Shown here: piece after piece, positions 1 through 7,705 of the stretch
Position numbering within the stretch: the first letter of the stretch is position 1
How the letters are laid out: each line of letters starts with the position of its first letter
Source of the DNA: Kocuria rosea subsp. polaris
GTDB lineage: Bacteria; Actinomycetota; Actinomycetes; Actinomycetales; Micrococcaceae
DNA length: 64,000 nucleotides
Reading direction: 5' to 3'
Assembly (NCBI RefSeq): GCF_001483755.1
Contig: NZ_LQBK01000002.1
Location: 1 to 64,000, forward strand
Notes under the pieces: generated by a model
Told to the model about the DNA's origin: nothing
Seen by the model: the letters and a program-made list of their open reading frames with translations, nothing else
Database searches by the model: none
Position numbers and translations under genes: made by a program

Positions 1-564
1 TGCTACGACGTCTGCCCGGTGAAGATCAACATCCCCGAGATCCTTGTGCACCTGCGCGACGAGGACGTGCGCACCCGGCACGGCGAGCGCTCCGACGACG
101 GCGCCGCCGCGGCACCCGCCCGGACCCGGCGCCTGCCGCAGGCCCCGTCCGAGATGGACCTCATGATGAAGGGGGCCTCCTTCGTGATGTCCTCCGGCAG
201 GCGCATGGCGCTCGCCGAGAAGGCGCTGCCGCTGGGCCGGGCCGTCGCCGGCAGGGACCGGGCGATCAGCTGGCTGCCCGGAACCGCCGGGGGATGGACC
301 GACGAGCGGGACATCCCCGCCCCGCCCAAGGAGTCCTTCCGCAACTGGTGGGCCCAGCACGCCGGCGAGACCGCGCAGCGGGTGGCCGCCGACGGCGGCG
401 CCGTCTCCGACGGCACCCCGTCCGGCGCCCCCGGTGCGACGGCCGGGACCACGTCCGACGGCGCCACAGCCGGCACCACGTCCGACGGCGCCCCGGACGG
501 GACCGCCCGCGGCCCGCAGGACGCGGCCCGGGAGAACACGCAGCACGACGGGGGAGAGCGATGA
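1..564 (+). CDS. lutB: Lactate utilization iron-sulfur protein LutB, C-terminal part
   Basis: This is the 3' end of a gene that begins left of the window; 187 codons are visible. It opens with CYDVCPVKINIPEIL, the last cysteines of the second [4Fe-4S] cluster of LutB/YkgF proteins, followed by the usual helical tail with the FRNWW motif. LutB is the iron-sulfur subunit of the cytoplasmic LutABC complex that oxidises L-lactate to pyruvate. The stop overlaps the lutC start (ATGA), so the two are translationally coupled. Unusual is a low-complexity tail (about residues 135-187 of the visible part) rich in G, T, A, D and P, containing a nearly exact repeat of GTTSDGA, which is absent from typical LutB and is probably a disordered extension. 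Confidence 0.9.
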   Translation, partial: CYDVCPVKINIPEILVHLRDEDVRTRHGERSDDGAAAAPARTRRLPQAPSEMDLMMKGASFVMSSGRRMALAEKALPLGRAVAGRDRAISWLPGTAGGWTDERDIPAPPKESFRNWWAQHAGETAQRVAADGGAVSDGTPSGAPGATAGTTSDGATAGTTSDGAPDGTARGPQDAARENTQHDGGER

Positions 565-1202
565 CCGACGCGAAGACCGAGATCCTGAATCGGATCCGCG
601 GCGCCCTGCACGACACCCCGGCGCCCGCGCCCGCGGAGCGCCGCTACCGCCGGGCCTCGGAGCGTCCGCGCGAGGAGGTCGTCGAGATGCTCGAGGACCG
701 GCTGGTCGACTACCGGGCCGCCGTGCACCATGAGACCCCCGAGTCCCTGCCGGGCAGGATCGCCGAGCTGCTGGGCGCCTCGGCCCGCTACGTGGTCCCC
801 GCCGGCCTCGACCTGTCTTGGCTGCCCGAGGACACCGCCGCCCGCCGGGCGCTGGCGGACCCCGGCGATGCCCGGGCCGCGTCCGCGCTGGGGGTGCGGG
901 AGCTCAATGCCGTGGACGCCGTGGTGACCTCCTCGACCGTCTCCTGCGCCGAGACCGGCACGATCTTCCTCACCGGCCGTCCCGACGAGGGCCGCCGGGC
1001 GATCAGCCTGGTCCCCGACCACCACATCTGCGTGGTGCCGCTGGACACGGTGGTCGAGCTGATCCCCGAGGCCCTGGCCCGGGTGGAGCCCACGGCCCCG
1101 GTCACGATGATCTCCGGGCCCTCCGCGACCTCGGACATAGAGCTCGAGCGCGTGGAGGGCGTGCACGGGCCCCGGACGCTCGACGTGATCCTGCTCGGCT
1201 GA
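561..1202 (+). CDS. lutC: Lactate utilization protein LutC (LUD domain)
   Basis: The 213-residue product is the LUD-domain subunit of LutABC, which acts in oxidation of L-lactate to pyruvate. Typical features are the middle segment with DAVVTSSTVSCAETGTI, the LVPDHHICVV stretch and the C-terminal SGPSATSDIELERVEGVHGP motif found across LutC/YkgG proteins. The ATG is preceded by GGGGGAGAGCG and overlaps the lutB stop by four bases, which fixes the start. The reading frame ends in LDVILLG, a normal terminus for the family. It is the last gene of the lut operon, because the next gene is unrelated and is separated by about 200 bases of repeats. Confidence 0.93.
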   Translation: MTDAKTEILNRIRGALHDTPAPAPAERRYRRASERPREEVVEMLEDRLVDYRAAVHHETPESLPGRIAELLGASARYVVPAGLDLSWLPEDTAARRALADPGDARAASALGVRELNAVDAVVTSSTVSCAETGTIFLTGRPDEGRRAISLVPDHHICVVPLDTVVELIPEALARVEPTAPVTMISGPSATSDIELERVEGVHGPRTLDVILLG

Positions 1203-1252
1203 GCTCCGGCCCCCACCCGTGCGGCGGTTCGGGGCCGTGCACCTGCTGCTCC

Positions 1253-1333
1253 GTGCGGTTCCCGCTCCGAGTGGGCCCTGCTCCGTTCAGTGCCCGATGA
1301 GTGCGGTCCCTGCTCCGTGCGGTCCTCGCTCCG
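1253..1333. repeat. Degenerate 15-17 bp repeat, four copies
   Basis: In the lutC to CHY-protein gap four copies of a unit close to GTGCGGTCCCTGCTCCG occur at 1253-1269, 1271-1285, 1301-1317 and 1317-1333. The copies differ at two to four positions. No open frame with coding character covers them. Similar G+C-rich intergenic micro-repeats recur at 51054-51125 and 56793-56900. Function unknown. Confidence 0.6.
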
Positions 1334-1416
1334 TACAGTGGTCGCTGTCGGACGAGAAACCTCCGGCCGGGCGCCCGAGGGAGGAGCCGGGCGCGGACCC
1401 CGCGAGAGGAGCAGCG

Positions 1417-1743
1417 ATGCGACGGATCCTGGGACGTCCGGTGGACGAGCAGACGCGGTGCGTGCACTACCGGACGCCGCTGGATGTGATCGCGATCAAG
1501 TTCTGGTGCTGCCGGGAGTACTATCCTTGTCACTTGTGCCACGAGGAGACCGCCGGCCACCCGGCGGCGCAGTGGCCGGCCGAGGACCACGACGCCGAGG
1601 CCGTGCTCTGCGGGGTGTGCGGACACGAGCTCTCCGTCCGCGCCTACCTGGCGGCGGACGGGTGCCCGCGGTGCGCGGCACGGTTCAACCCCGGGTGCGC
1701 CCTGCACGCCGACCTGTACTTCGAGCCGGGACCCCGGGACTGA
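1417..1743 (+). CDS. CHY-type zinc finger protein
   Basis: A 108-residue protein with the CHY zinc-finger layout: CVHY near residue 11, then a CC pair, YPCHLCHEE, an HPAAQWP stretch, VLCGVCGHELS and GCPRCAARFNPGC. These Cys/His residues bind several zinc ions. Related bacterial proteins are small and cytoplasmic with no assigned reaction; the eukaryotic relative Hot13 helps assemble small mitochondrial proteins, which cannot simply be transferred. The start ATG has the ribosome site GAGAGGAGCAGCG just upstream. It stands alone between the lut operon and bioM on the same strand. Confidence 0.85.
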   Translation: MRRILGRPVDEQTRCVHYRTPLDVIAIKFWCCREYYPCHLCHEETAGHPAAQWPAEDHDAEAVLCGVCGHELSVRAYLAADGCPRCAARFNPGCALHADLYFEPGPRD

Positions 1744-1870
1744 GCCCCATCGGCCCCGTGCCCCTCGGATCCGGGACGTCCCGGGCCGGTGGGCTGTGCC
1801 TCCGAGCGGCACCGGGGCACGGCGACGTCCGGGGACCGGCGCGCACGACGAGGAGAGGAAGGCGTCCACG

Positions 1871-2629
1871 GTGTCGATCAAGCACCCGCTCCGCAACCGG
1901 CCGCGCCGGGGCGAGCCTGCCGCACCGTCGGCGCCGGGCACGCAGCGCTCGGGCATCCGGCTGAGCGGGGTCACCGTCACCCGGGAGGGCCACGACGTCC
2001 TGACGGACCTGGACCTGTCCCTGGACGAGCACCGCATCGCGGTGATCGGGCTCAACGGCTCGGGCAAGTCCACCCTGGTGCGCCTGCTCAACGGCCTGCT
2101 GCTGCCCACCCGCGGCACGGTCCACGTGGACGGGCTGTCCACCGCGAAGGACGCCAAGCTCATCCGGCGCCAGGTCGGCTTCGTGTTCCAGAATCCGGAG
2201 AACCAGATCGTGATGCCCCTCGTGGACGAGGACCTCGCCTTCGGGGCGAAGAACCTGGGCCTGCGCGGGGCCGAGCTCACCGCGCGGGTCGACGGAGTCC
2301 TGGAGCGGCTGGGCATCGGCCACCTGCGCGAGCGGGAGTCCCACGCCCTGTCCGGGGGCGAGAAGCAGCTGGTGGCCCTGGCCTCGGTGCTGGTCATGGA
2401 GCCGTCCACGATCGTCTTCGACGAGCCGACCACCATGCTCGACCGGCGCAACCGGCGCCGGCTGCAGGCCACCATCGACGGCCTCGACCAGCGCGCGGTC
2501 GTGGTCACCCACGACCTGGACCTGATCGAGAACTACCAGCGGGTCCTGGTGGTGCACGAGGGCCGGATCGCCTTCGACGGCGCCCCGGAGCCGGCCGTGG
2601 AGTTCTACTGCGGGATCTGCGACCGGTGA
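1871..2629 (+). CDS. bioM: Biotin ECF transporter ATPase BioM
   Basis: A 252-residue ABC ATPase. Walker A GLNGSGKST is near residue 60, the signature LSGGEKQ near 160 and Walker B IVFDEPTTMLD near 178; the Q-loop segment VFQNPENQI is the form typical of EcfA/CbiO/BioM ATPases. It supplies energy to the energy-coupling-factor transporter with BioN and BioY. I chose the GTG at 1871 because AGGAGAGGAAGG lies upstream; an in-frame GTG at 1796 would add 25 unconserved residues. The stop overlaps the bioN GTG. Only one ECF ATPase gene is present, as is normal for BioMNY. Confidence 0.93.
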   Translation: MSIKHPLRNRPRRGEPAAPSAPGTQRSGIRLSGVTVTREGHDVLTDLDLSLDEHRIAVIGLNGSGKSTLVRLLNGLLLPTRGTVHVDGLSTAKDAKLIRRQVGFVFQNPENQIVMPLVDEDLAFGAKNLGLRGAELTARVDGVLERLGIGHLRERESHALSGGEKQLVALASVLVMEPSTIVFDEPTTMLDRRNRRRLQATIDGLDQRAVVVTHDLDLIENYQRVLVVHEGRIAFDGAPEPAVEFYCGICDR

Positions 2630-3252
2630 CCGGTCCGCAGCGCATCGGGCCGCTGACCCGGATCCCGGCCGGGTGGAAGTTCGCGTTCCTGTTCGCGGCC
2701 AGCCTCGGCATCTACGCCGTGACGGACCTGGGAGTCCAGGTCGCGGTGTTCGTCCTGGCCGTGGCCGCCGCGGTGCTGACCCGCACCCCATTCGCCCGCC
2801 TGGTCCGGATGCTGGCGGGGCTGGTGCTCATCGTCGGGATCGTCTTCGTCACCCTGGGGTTCAGCACCACCTGGGAGGCCGCGTCCGTGGCGGCCCTGCG
2901 GCTGCTGAGCCTGTGCCTGTTCGCCTGGGCCGTGAGCCTGTCCACCACGTTCGGCGAGATGCTCTCCCTGTTCGAGCGGCTGCTGGCCCCGACCCGGCAC
3001 CTCGGGCTGAACCCGGCCCAGATGAGCCTGGCCCTGTCGATGACGATCCGGTTCATCCCGCAGATCCGCGGCCAGTACCTCGAGGTCCGCGAGGCCCAGT
3101 TCGCCCGCGGCCTGCACAACAGCCCGCTCGCCGTGCTGGTGCCGCTGCTGGTGCGCACCCTGGAGTCGGCCCAGCAGATCGCCGCCGCCCTCGACGCCCG
3201 CTGCTACGACTCCGCGCCGCCCCCGCGTCGCGCCGCGGTCGCGCCCGACTGA
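2626..3252 (+). CDS. bioN: Biotin ECF transporter transmembrane protein BioN (EcfT)
   Basis: A 208-residue membrane protein with hydrophobic segments near residues 14-50 and 65-105. The two EcfT coupling motifs carrying Ala-Arg are present: EAQFARGLH and AALDARCYD, which contact the ATPase. The GTG start overlaps the bioM stop (GTGA), and bioY follows after 64 bases, giving the bioMNY operon. The protein links BioM to the biotin-binding BioY in the cytoplasmic membrane. Confidence 0.92.
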   Translation: MTGPQRIGPLTRIPAGWKFAFLFAASLGIYAVTDLGVQVAVFVLAVAAAVLTRTPFARLVRMLAGLVLIVGIVFVTLGFSTTWEAASVAALRLLSLCLFAWAVSLSTTFGEMLSLFERLLAPTRHLGLNPAQMSLALSMTIRFIPQIRGQYLEVREAQFARGLHNSPLAVLVPLLVRTLESAQQIAAALDARCYDSAPPPRRAAVAPD

Positions 3253-3316
3253 CCTGTCCCGTCCGCTGTCTCCCAGCGGCCGGGCCCACCGGCCCGGCCC
3301 CGACCCGAAGGACCTC

Positions 3317-3946
3317 ATGACCACCAGGACCCCGACCACCACGACCTCCCGGACCGCCGACACCTCCCAGAGCACCCAGAACACGGTGCTCGTGGCGGTG
3401 TTCGCAGCCCTGATCGCCGCCCTGGGTCTCGTGCCGCCGATCACGGTCGGGATCGTCCCGGTGCCCATCACCCTGCAGACCCTCGGGGTGATGCTCGCCG
3501 GCGCGCTGCTCGGGCCGGTGCGCGGCATGCTCTCCGTCGTCGTCCTGCACGCCCTCGTGCTGGCCGGACTGCCGCTGCTGGCCGGGGGCCGGGGCGGGCT
3601 CGGGGCGTTCCTGGGCCCGACCGGCGGCTACCTGGTCGGCTGGATCCCCGCGGCACTGGTCATCGGCCTGCTGGTCAAGTACTGGGCGATCCGGCGCACC
3701 GGCCGCACGGCCCGCTTCGCCGCCGTGCTGCTCAGCGTGGTCCTCGGTGGCATCGTGGTCATCTACGCCTTCGGCGTGCCGTGGACGGCCGTGGTCACCG
3801 GGCTGCCGCTGGCCACCTCCGCCCTGGGCTCGCTCGTGTTCGTTCCCGGGGACCTCCTCAAGGCGGTCGTGGCGACCCTGGCCGCGATCAATGTCCACCG
3901 CAGCTACCGCCGTCTCCTCGGCGGGGTGCCGGCCGCCGGCCGCTGA
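3317..3946 (+). CDS. bioY: Biotin transporter substrate-binding protein BioY
   Basis: A 209-residue integral membrane protein with about six hydrophobic segments; length and topology fit BioY, the biotin-capturing S component. The first membrane segment with PPITVGIVPVPITLQTLGVM, the LLGPVRGMLSV segment and GPTGGYLVGWIPAA are characteristic of the family. The start ATG has CGAAGGACCTC upstream. It is the third gene of bioMNY; the next genes downstream on the same strand are an acyl-CoA ligase and a thiolase, the neighbours seen in the Bacillus bioY-yhfT-yhfS group. Confidence 0.94.
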   Translation: MTTRTPTTTTSRTADTSQSTQNTVLVAVFAALIAALGLVPPITVGIVPVPITLQTLGVMLAGALLGPVRGMLSVVVLHALVLAGLPLLAGGRGGLGAFLGPTGGYLVGWIPAALVIGLLVKYWAIRRTGRTARFAAVLLSVVLGGIVVIYAFGVPWTAVVTGLPLATSALGSLVFVPGDLLKAVVATLAAINVHRSYRRLLGGVPAAGR

Positions 3947-4042
3947 CCGCCGGGGGAGCGCCGCCCGCTGCTGCGATCGCGACACCCTGCGCACGGCTCA
4001 GCACCGCATTCGCACCGTGGGACCACCGACGAGGACGAGGAC

Positions 4043-5454
4043 ATGCCCTTCCTGGACCGCCTGAACCGCTGGGCCGACGAGCGCCCGGACGAGCCCGCCG
4101 TCGTCTGCGGAGGCGAGGAGCTGAGCTGGAGCGAGCTGCGGGCGCAGGCCTCGGCCCTGGCGGCCTCCGGCGAGGCCACGGGCGTCCTGCGGCAGGGCAA
4201 CGGCACCGACTTCGCCGTCCGGTGGCCGCGGGCGTGGCCGAGGAGCGCGAGTGCGCCGTCCTCGACCCGTCCTGGCCGGAGGAGGTGGCCGAGCGGGTGC
4301 AGGAGCGCTGCGCGGACCGGCTCTCCGAGCACCCGGCCCCGGCGCGGCTGCGCGACGGCGACCCCGCCTCGGCCTTCCTCATCGGCCTGACCTCCGGCAC
4401 CACGGCCCTGCCCAAGGGCTTCCGCCGCAGCCGCGGCTCCTGGCTGCACTCCTTCGAGGCCTCCGCCGAGCACTTCGGCCTGGCACCGCAGGACCGGGTG
4501 CTGGCCCCCGGCCCGCTCTCGGCGAGCCTGAACCTTTACGCCCTGTCGGAGTGCCTGCACGCCGGAGCCACGTTCGTCACCCTGCCGCGCTTCGACGTGG
4601 CGGCCGCCCGCGCCGCGATCAGCGGGCACGGCGTCACCCGTCTGGTGCTCGTGCCCACGATGCTGCGGGTCCTCGCCGAGCGCGGCCCGGCCGGCGGTGC
4701 CGACGCGAGCGGGGTGAGCACGATCGTGTGCGCCGGGCAGAAGCTGGACCCCGGCACGCTGGCGGCGGCCCGCCGCTGGGCGCCGCGCGCCATGATATGG
4801 GAGTACTACGGCGCCGCGGAGCTCGGCTTCGTCGCTGCCCGCTGCCACCCGGCGGGCGAGGCCGTCCCCGAGGCTGCCAGCGACGCCGGCACCGCCGTGG
4901 GCACCGCGTTCCCGGGGGTGGAGCTCGCCGTCCTCGACGACGACGGCGCCCCGCTGCCGGAGGGGACGGCCGGGACCGTCGCCGTCCGTTCGGAGCTAGT
5001 CTGCGACGGCTATCTCTGGGGCGACGACGGCCGGGCCTTCGGCCGGCTCGGCGGCATGGCCACCGTGCGGGACCGGGGCGTCCTGCGCGACGGCGGGCTG
5101 CACGTGCTGGGCAGGGCCGCGGAGATGATCAACAGCGGCGGGCACAACGTCTATCCGCACGAGGTCGAGGCGGCCCTGGCCGTGGTGGCGGGAGTGGCCG
5201 GCGTCGTCGTGGTGGGGCTTCCCGACGACGCCCGCGGTCAGCGGATCGTGGCCGGGATCCTCCCCGTCCGCCCCGGCGGACCGGACCGGCTCCGGCTCCG
5301 CGCCGGGCTGGCGAGGCGCCTGGCGCCGGCCAAGCGCCCGCAGCAGTACCTGGAGCTGCAGGAGCTGCCCCTCACCGCGGCCGGCAAGCTCAGCCGCTCG
5401 CTGCTCCGCGACTGGATTCTCGAAGGAGACCCCCGTGCCCGTCCCCTCGGCTGA
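4043..5454 (+). pseudogene. AMP-dependent acyl-CoA ligase (YhfT-like), frameshifted
   Basis: Together the two frames encode a full ANL-family ligase of about 470 residues that activates a carboxylic acid to an acyl-CoA. The first 60 residues (from ATG 4043, MPFLDRLNRWADERPDEP) read in one frame up to GTDFAVR near 4221. The rest, starting VAAGVAEERECAVLDPSWP, reads in the next frame to the stop at 5454. Adding one G to the GG at about 4220-4222 would restore the frame. The second part keeps the phosphate loop LTSGTTALPKG, YYGAAELGF, the hinge region GGHNVYPHEVEAAL and the C-terminal catalytic lysine in LTAAGKLSRS. Its position after bioMNY suggests a job in biotin or pimelate metabolism, as predicted for Bacillus YhfT. 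It may be a true pseudogene or a base-call error. Confidence 0.75.
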
Positions 5455-6601
5455 TGCCCCCGTGCTGGTGCTGGGCCGGCGCACGCCCCTGGCCCGGGCC
5501 GGGACCCTGCTCGACGGCGTGCCCGTCCACCGGCTGCTGGCCCCGGTGCTCCGGTCCCTGCTGGCGGACTCCGGGCTGGATCCTGAGCACCTGGCGGACG
5601 TGGTGGTCGGCAACGCCGTGGGCGCCGGGGGCAATCCCGCCCGGCTCGCGGCGCTGGAGGCCGGTCTGCCGCTGTCCGTGCCGGGCCTCACGGTGGATCG
5701 GCAGTGCGGTTCGGGCCTGGACGCCGTGGTGCTGGCCTGCCGGCTCGCCCAGGCCGGGGCCGGCCGGGCCTTCCTCGCCGGCGGGGCGGAGAGCATCAGC
5801 ACCGCACCGCTGCGCGGACGACGACGCCAGGACGGGGGAGTCGAGTTCTACCGCCGCGCCCAGTTCGCTCCGGAGCACCTGGGCGACCCGGACATGGGTG
5901 CGGCCGCCGAGACTGTCGCGCTCGAGCACGGGATCGGCCGGGAGCGGCAGGACGCCTATGCGCTGCGCAGCCACCGGCGGGCCCTGGCCGCCGCGGAAGC
6001 GGGAGCGTTCGAGGACGAGCTCGTGCCGGTGGCCGGACCGGCTGGGGAAGTGCAGGCCGACAACGGCCCGCGGCCGGCGCTGACCGCGCGGCTGCTGGCG
6101 CGCTTCCCTGGCGTGTTCGAGGCCGGCGGGACGGTCACGGCCGGCAACTCCTGCGGCGACGCCGATGGGGCGGCCGCCGTCCTCGTCACCGACCCTGCCA
6201 CGGCGCAGGGCCTGGGTGTTCCGGCCGGACTGGCCTTCCGCGGCGCGGCCACGGTCGGGGTGGATCCGGCGCGCCTGGGCATCGGGGCCGCCGTGGCCGC
6301 CCGGCAGCTGCTGACGGCGCAGGGCGTGCCCGTGGACCGGCTGGCGGCGGTCGAGTTCAACGAGGCCTTCGCCGGGCAGGTCCTGGCCTGCACCGACCTG
6401 CTCGGCCTCGACGAGAGGGTGCTCAACGCCGAGGGCGGCGCCCTGGCCCTGGGCCACGCCTACGGCGCCTCCGGGGCAGTGTCCGTGGTGCGTCTGCTCG
6501 CCCGTTCGCGGGCACTGCCGCCGGGGAGCCTGCTGCTGGCGATGATCAGCTCCGCCGGCGGCATCGGCACGGCGGCCATGTTCGAGAAGGTTGCGCTCTG
6601 A
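5435..6601 (+). CDS. Thiolase family protein (YhfS-like), second catalytic Cys replaced
   Basis: A 388-residue thiolase. The nucleophile motif VDRQCGSGLDAV holds the first active-site cysteine near residue 90; NEAFAGQ and GGALALGHAYGASGA (catalytic His) are also present. The last motif, normally C-x-G-G-G-x-G, here reads ISSAGGIG, so the acid/base cysteine is replaced by serine. That may weaken or alter Claisen condensation chemistry. GTG 5435 is preceded by CGAAGGAGACCCC and overlaps the ligase gene by 20 bases, showing that the two are one operon. Placement after bioMNY mirrors Bacillus bioY-yhfT-yhfS, for which a biotin-related role has been proposed. Confidence 0.85.
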   Translation: MPVPSADAPVLVLGRRTPLARAGTLLDGVPVHRLLAPVLRSLLADSGLDPEHLADVVVGNAVGAGGNPARLAALEAGLPLSVPGLTVDRQCGSGLDAVVLACRLAQAGAGRAFLAGGAESISTAPLRGRRRQDGGVEFYRRAQFAPEHLGDPDMGAAAETVALEHGIGRERQDAYALRSHRRALAAAEAGAFEDELVPVAGPAGEVQADNGPRPALTARLLARFPGVFEAGGTVTAGNSCGDADGAAAVLVTDPATAQGLGVPAGLAFRGAATVGVDPARLGIGAAVAARQLLTAQGVPVDRLAAVEFNEAFAGQVLACTDLLGLDERVLNAEGGALALGHAYGASGAVSVVRLLARSRALPPGSLLLAMISSAGGIGTAAMFEKVAL

Positions 6602-6700
6602 CCGGGGGCCCCGTCCTGAGCTACCGACCCGTCATGGCGCGGGGACCTCGGGCTGCCCGGAGCCGAGACCTGCCGGGGCCTCCGGCCGATCTCGTGTCGC

Positions 6701-6916
6701 TCAGCGGGTGCGCTGCGCCGCCGGCCGTTCCGTGCTGTCCAGGGCGGGGTAGGACGGCCCGTGCTCGCCGAGCACCATCAGCCCGCGCCGCACGTTGTAG
6801 TACACGTCCCGGAGCGTCCAGCTGCGCAGGGCCGTGCGCTCCCGCCGCGGGACGGACTGCCGGCCCACGGTGGCGAACACGAAGAGCAGCGCCAGGAGGT
6901 AGAGTCCGCCGACCAT
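6701..6916 (-). CDS. Small membrane protein of unknown function
   Basis: A 71-residue product with one N-terminal membrane segment (MVGGLYLLALLFVFATVG) and a basic cytoplasmic tail, ending in an arginine-rich stretch. I do not recognise a family. It is supported by a good ribosome site, AAGGAG six bases before the ATG on the minus strand. It is divergent from the CGNR regulator gene, and the two share an 87-base upstream region. Confidence 0.6.
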   Translation of the reverse strand: MVGGLYLLALLFVFATVGRQSVPRRERTALRSWTLRDVYYNVRRGLMVLGEHGPSYPALDSTERPAAQRTR

Positions 6917-7003
6917 GAGGAACTCCTTCTCGCGACCATCGTCGCGTAAGGGTCTAAACTGTTGACGACACTCACGCTAGTCGTGGAGAGGATAAGTAGT
7001 CAA

Positions 7004-7588
7004 GTGCATTTTGCCTATGACACTGAAGACGTGCTCGAGTCCGACGTGGCGCTCATGAACACCGCGCCGGGAGCGTCGCGCTCCGGGGAGGACGAGCTGG
7101 TGACCACCGACCAGCTGCGGGTCCTCCTGGAGGAGCACGGCTGGTCGGGACGCTTCGACCGCGACGAGCAGGAGCTGGCCGAGGTGCGCGAGGTGCGCCG
7201 CGAACTGCGGCGGGTCTGGGCCCTGGACCGGGACGCCATGGTGGACGCGGTCAACGCCGTGCTCGACACGACCGAGCTCGCCCCCCACCTCGCCCGGCAC
7301 GACGGCAAGGACTGGCACCTGCACGCTTCGCCCTCGCACGCCCCCCTGGCTGCCCGCCTGCGCCTGGAGACGGCGTTCGCGCTCGTGGACGTGATCCGTG
7401 CCGACGAGACGGACCGGCTGCGCGAGTGCGGGGCCGAGGACTGCGACGGGGTGCTCCTGGACCTCTCCCGCAACCGCTCCAAGCGCTTCTGCAGCCAGCG
7501 CTGCGCCAACCGCACCAACATGACCGCCTACCGCCGGCGCCAGGCCGGCGACACCGACGACCGCCCCGATCTCGACGACGGGCCCTAA
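7004..7588 (+). CDS. CGNR zinc finger transcriptional regulator
   Basis: A 194-residue protein of the CGNR (DUF1470-type) family. The N-terminal helical region ends near residue 130, and the C-terminal zinc-binding segment has RECGAEDCDGVLLD followed by RFCSQRCANRTNMTAYRRR; the usual CGNR tetrad is CANR here. The family is thought to bind DNA. I chose GTG 7004 (start VHFAYDTEDVL) because homologous proteins begin just there and GGAGAGGATA lies upstream; an in-frame TTG at 6962 would add 14 residues. A perfect hairpin follows the stop codon directly. Confidence 0.85.
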   Translation: MHFAYDTEDVLESDVALMNTAPGASRSGEDELVTTDQLRVLLEEHGWSGRFDRDEQELAEVREVRRELRRVWALDRDAMVDAVNAVLDTTELAPHLARHDGKDWHLHASPSHAPLAARLRLETAFALVDVIRADETDRLRECGAEDCDGVLLDLSRNRSKRFCSQRCANRTNMTAYRRRQAGDTDDRPDLDDGP

Positions 7589-7611
7589 GCCGGCCGGGCT
7601 GACCGGCCGGC
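7589..7611 (+). terminator. Hairpin after the CGNR gene
   Basis: A perfect 9 bp stem (GCCGGCCGG / CCGGCCGGC) with the loop GCTGA begins at the base after the TAA stop. No T run follows, as is common in actinobacteria, so it is a candidate terminator only. Confidence 0.55.
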
Positions 7612-7705
7612 GCGGCGGGCGGGGCGTCGTCGTCGTCCGTCATGGACCGCGCCGCCGGACGCTCATTTCCATGTATTCCTATCGAGCTCTTCCTAAGCTG
7701 ACGGA

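Noticed and set aside
1253-1333. Short repeats as a CRISPR array
   Set aside because: Units of 15-17 bp are too short, spacers are absent or uneven, and no cas genes are present.
1744-1870. BioQ or BirA operator before bioM
   Set aside because: No dyad resembling the known biotin operators was found in the 127-base gap.
6962-7003. TTGACG at 6962-6967 as the -35 box of the CGNR gene
   Set aside because: No acceptable -10 box lies 16-19 bases downstream before the start codon.
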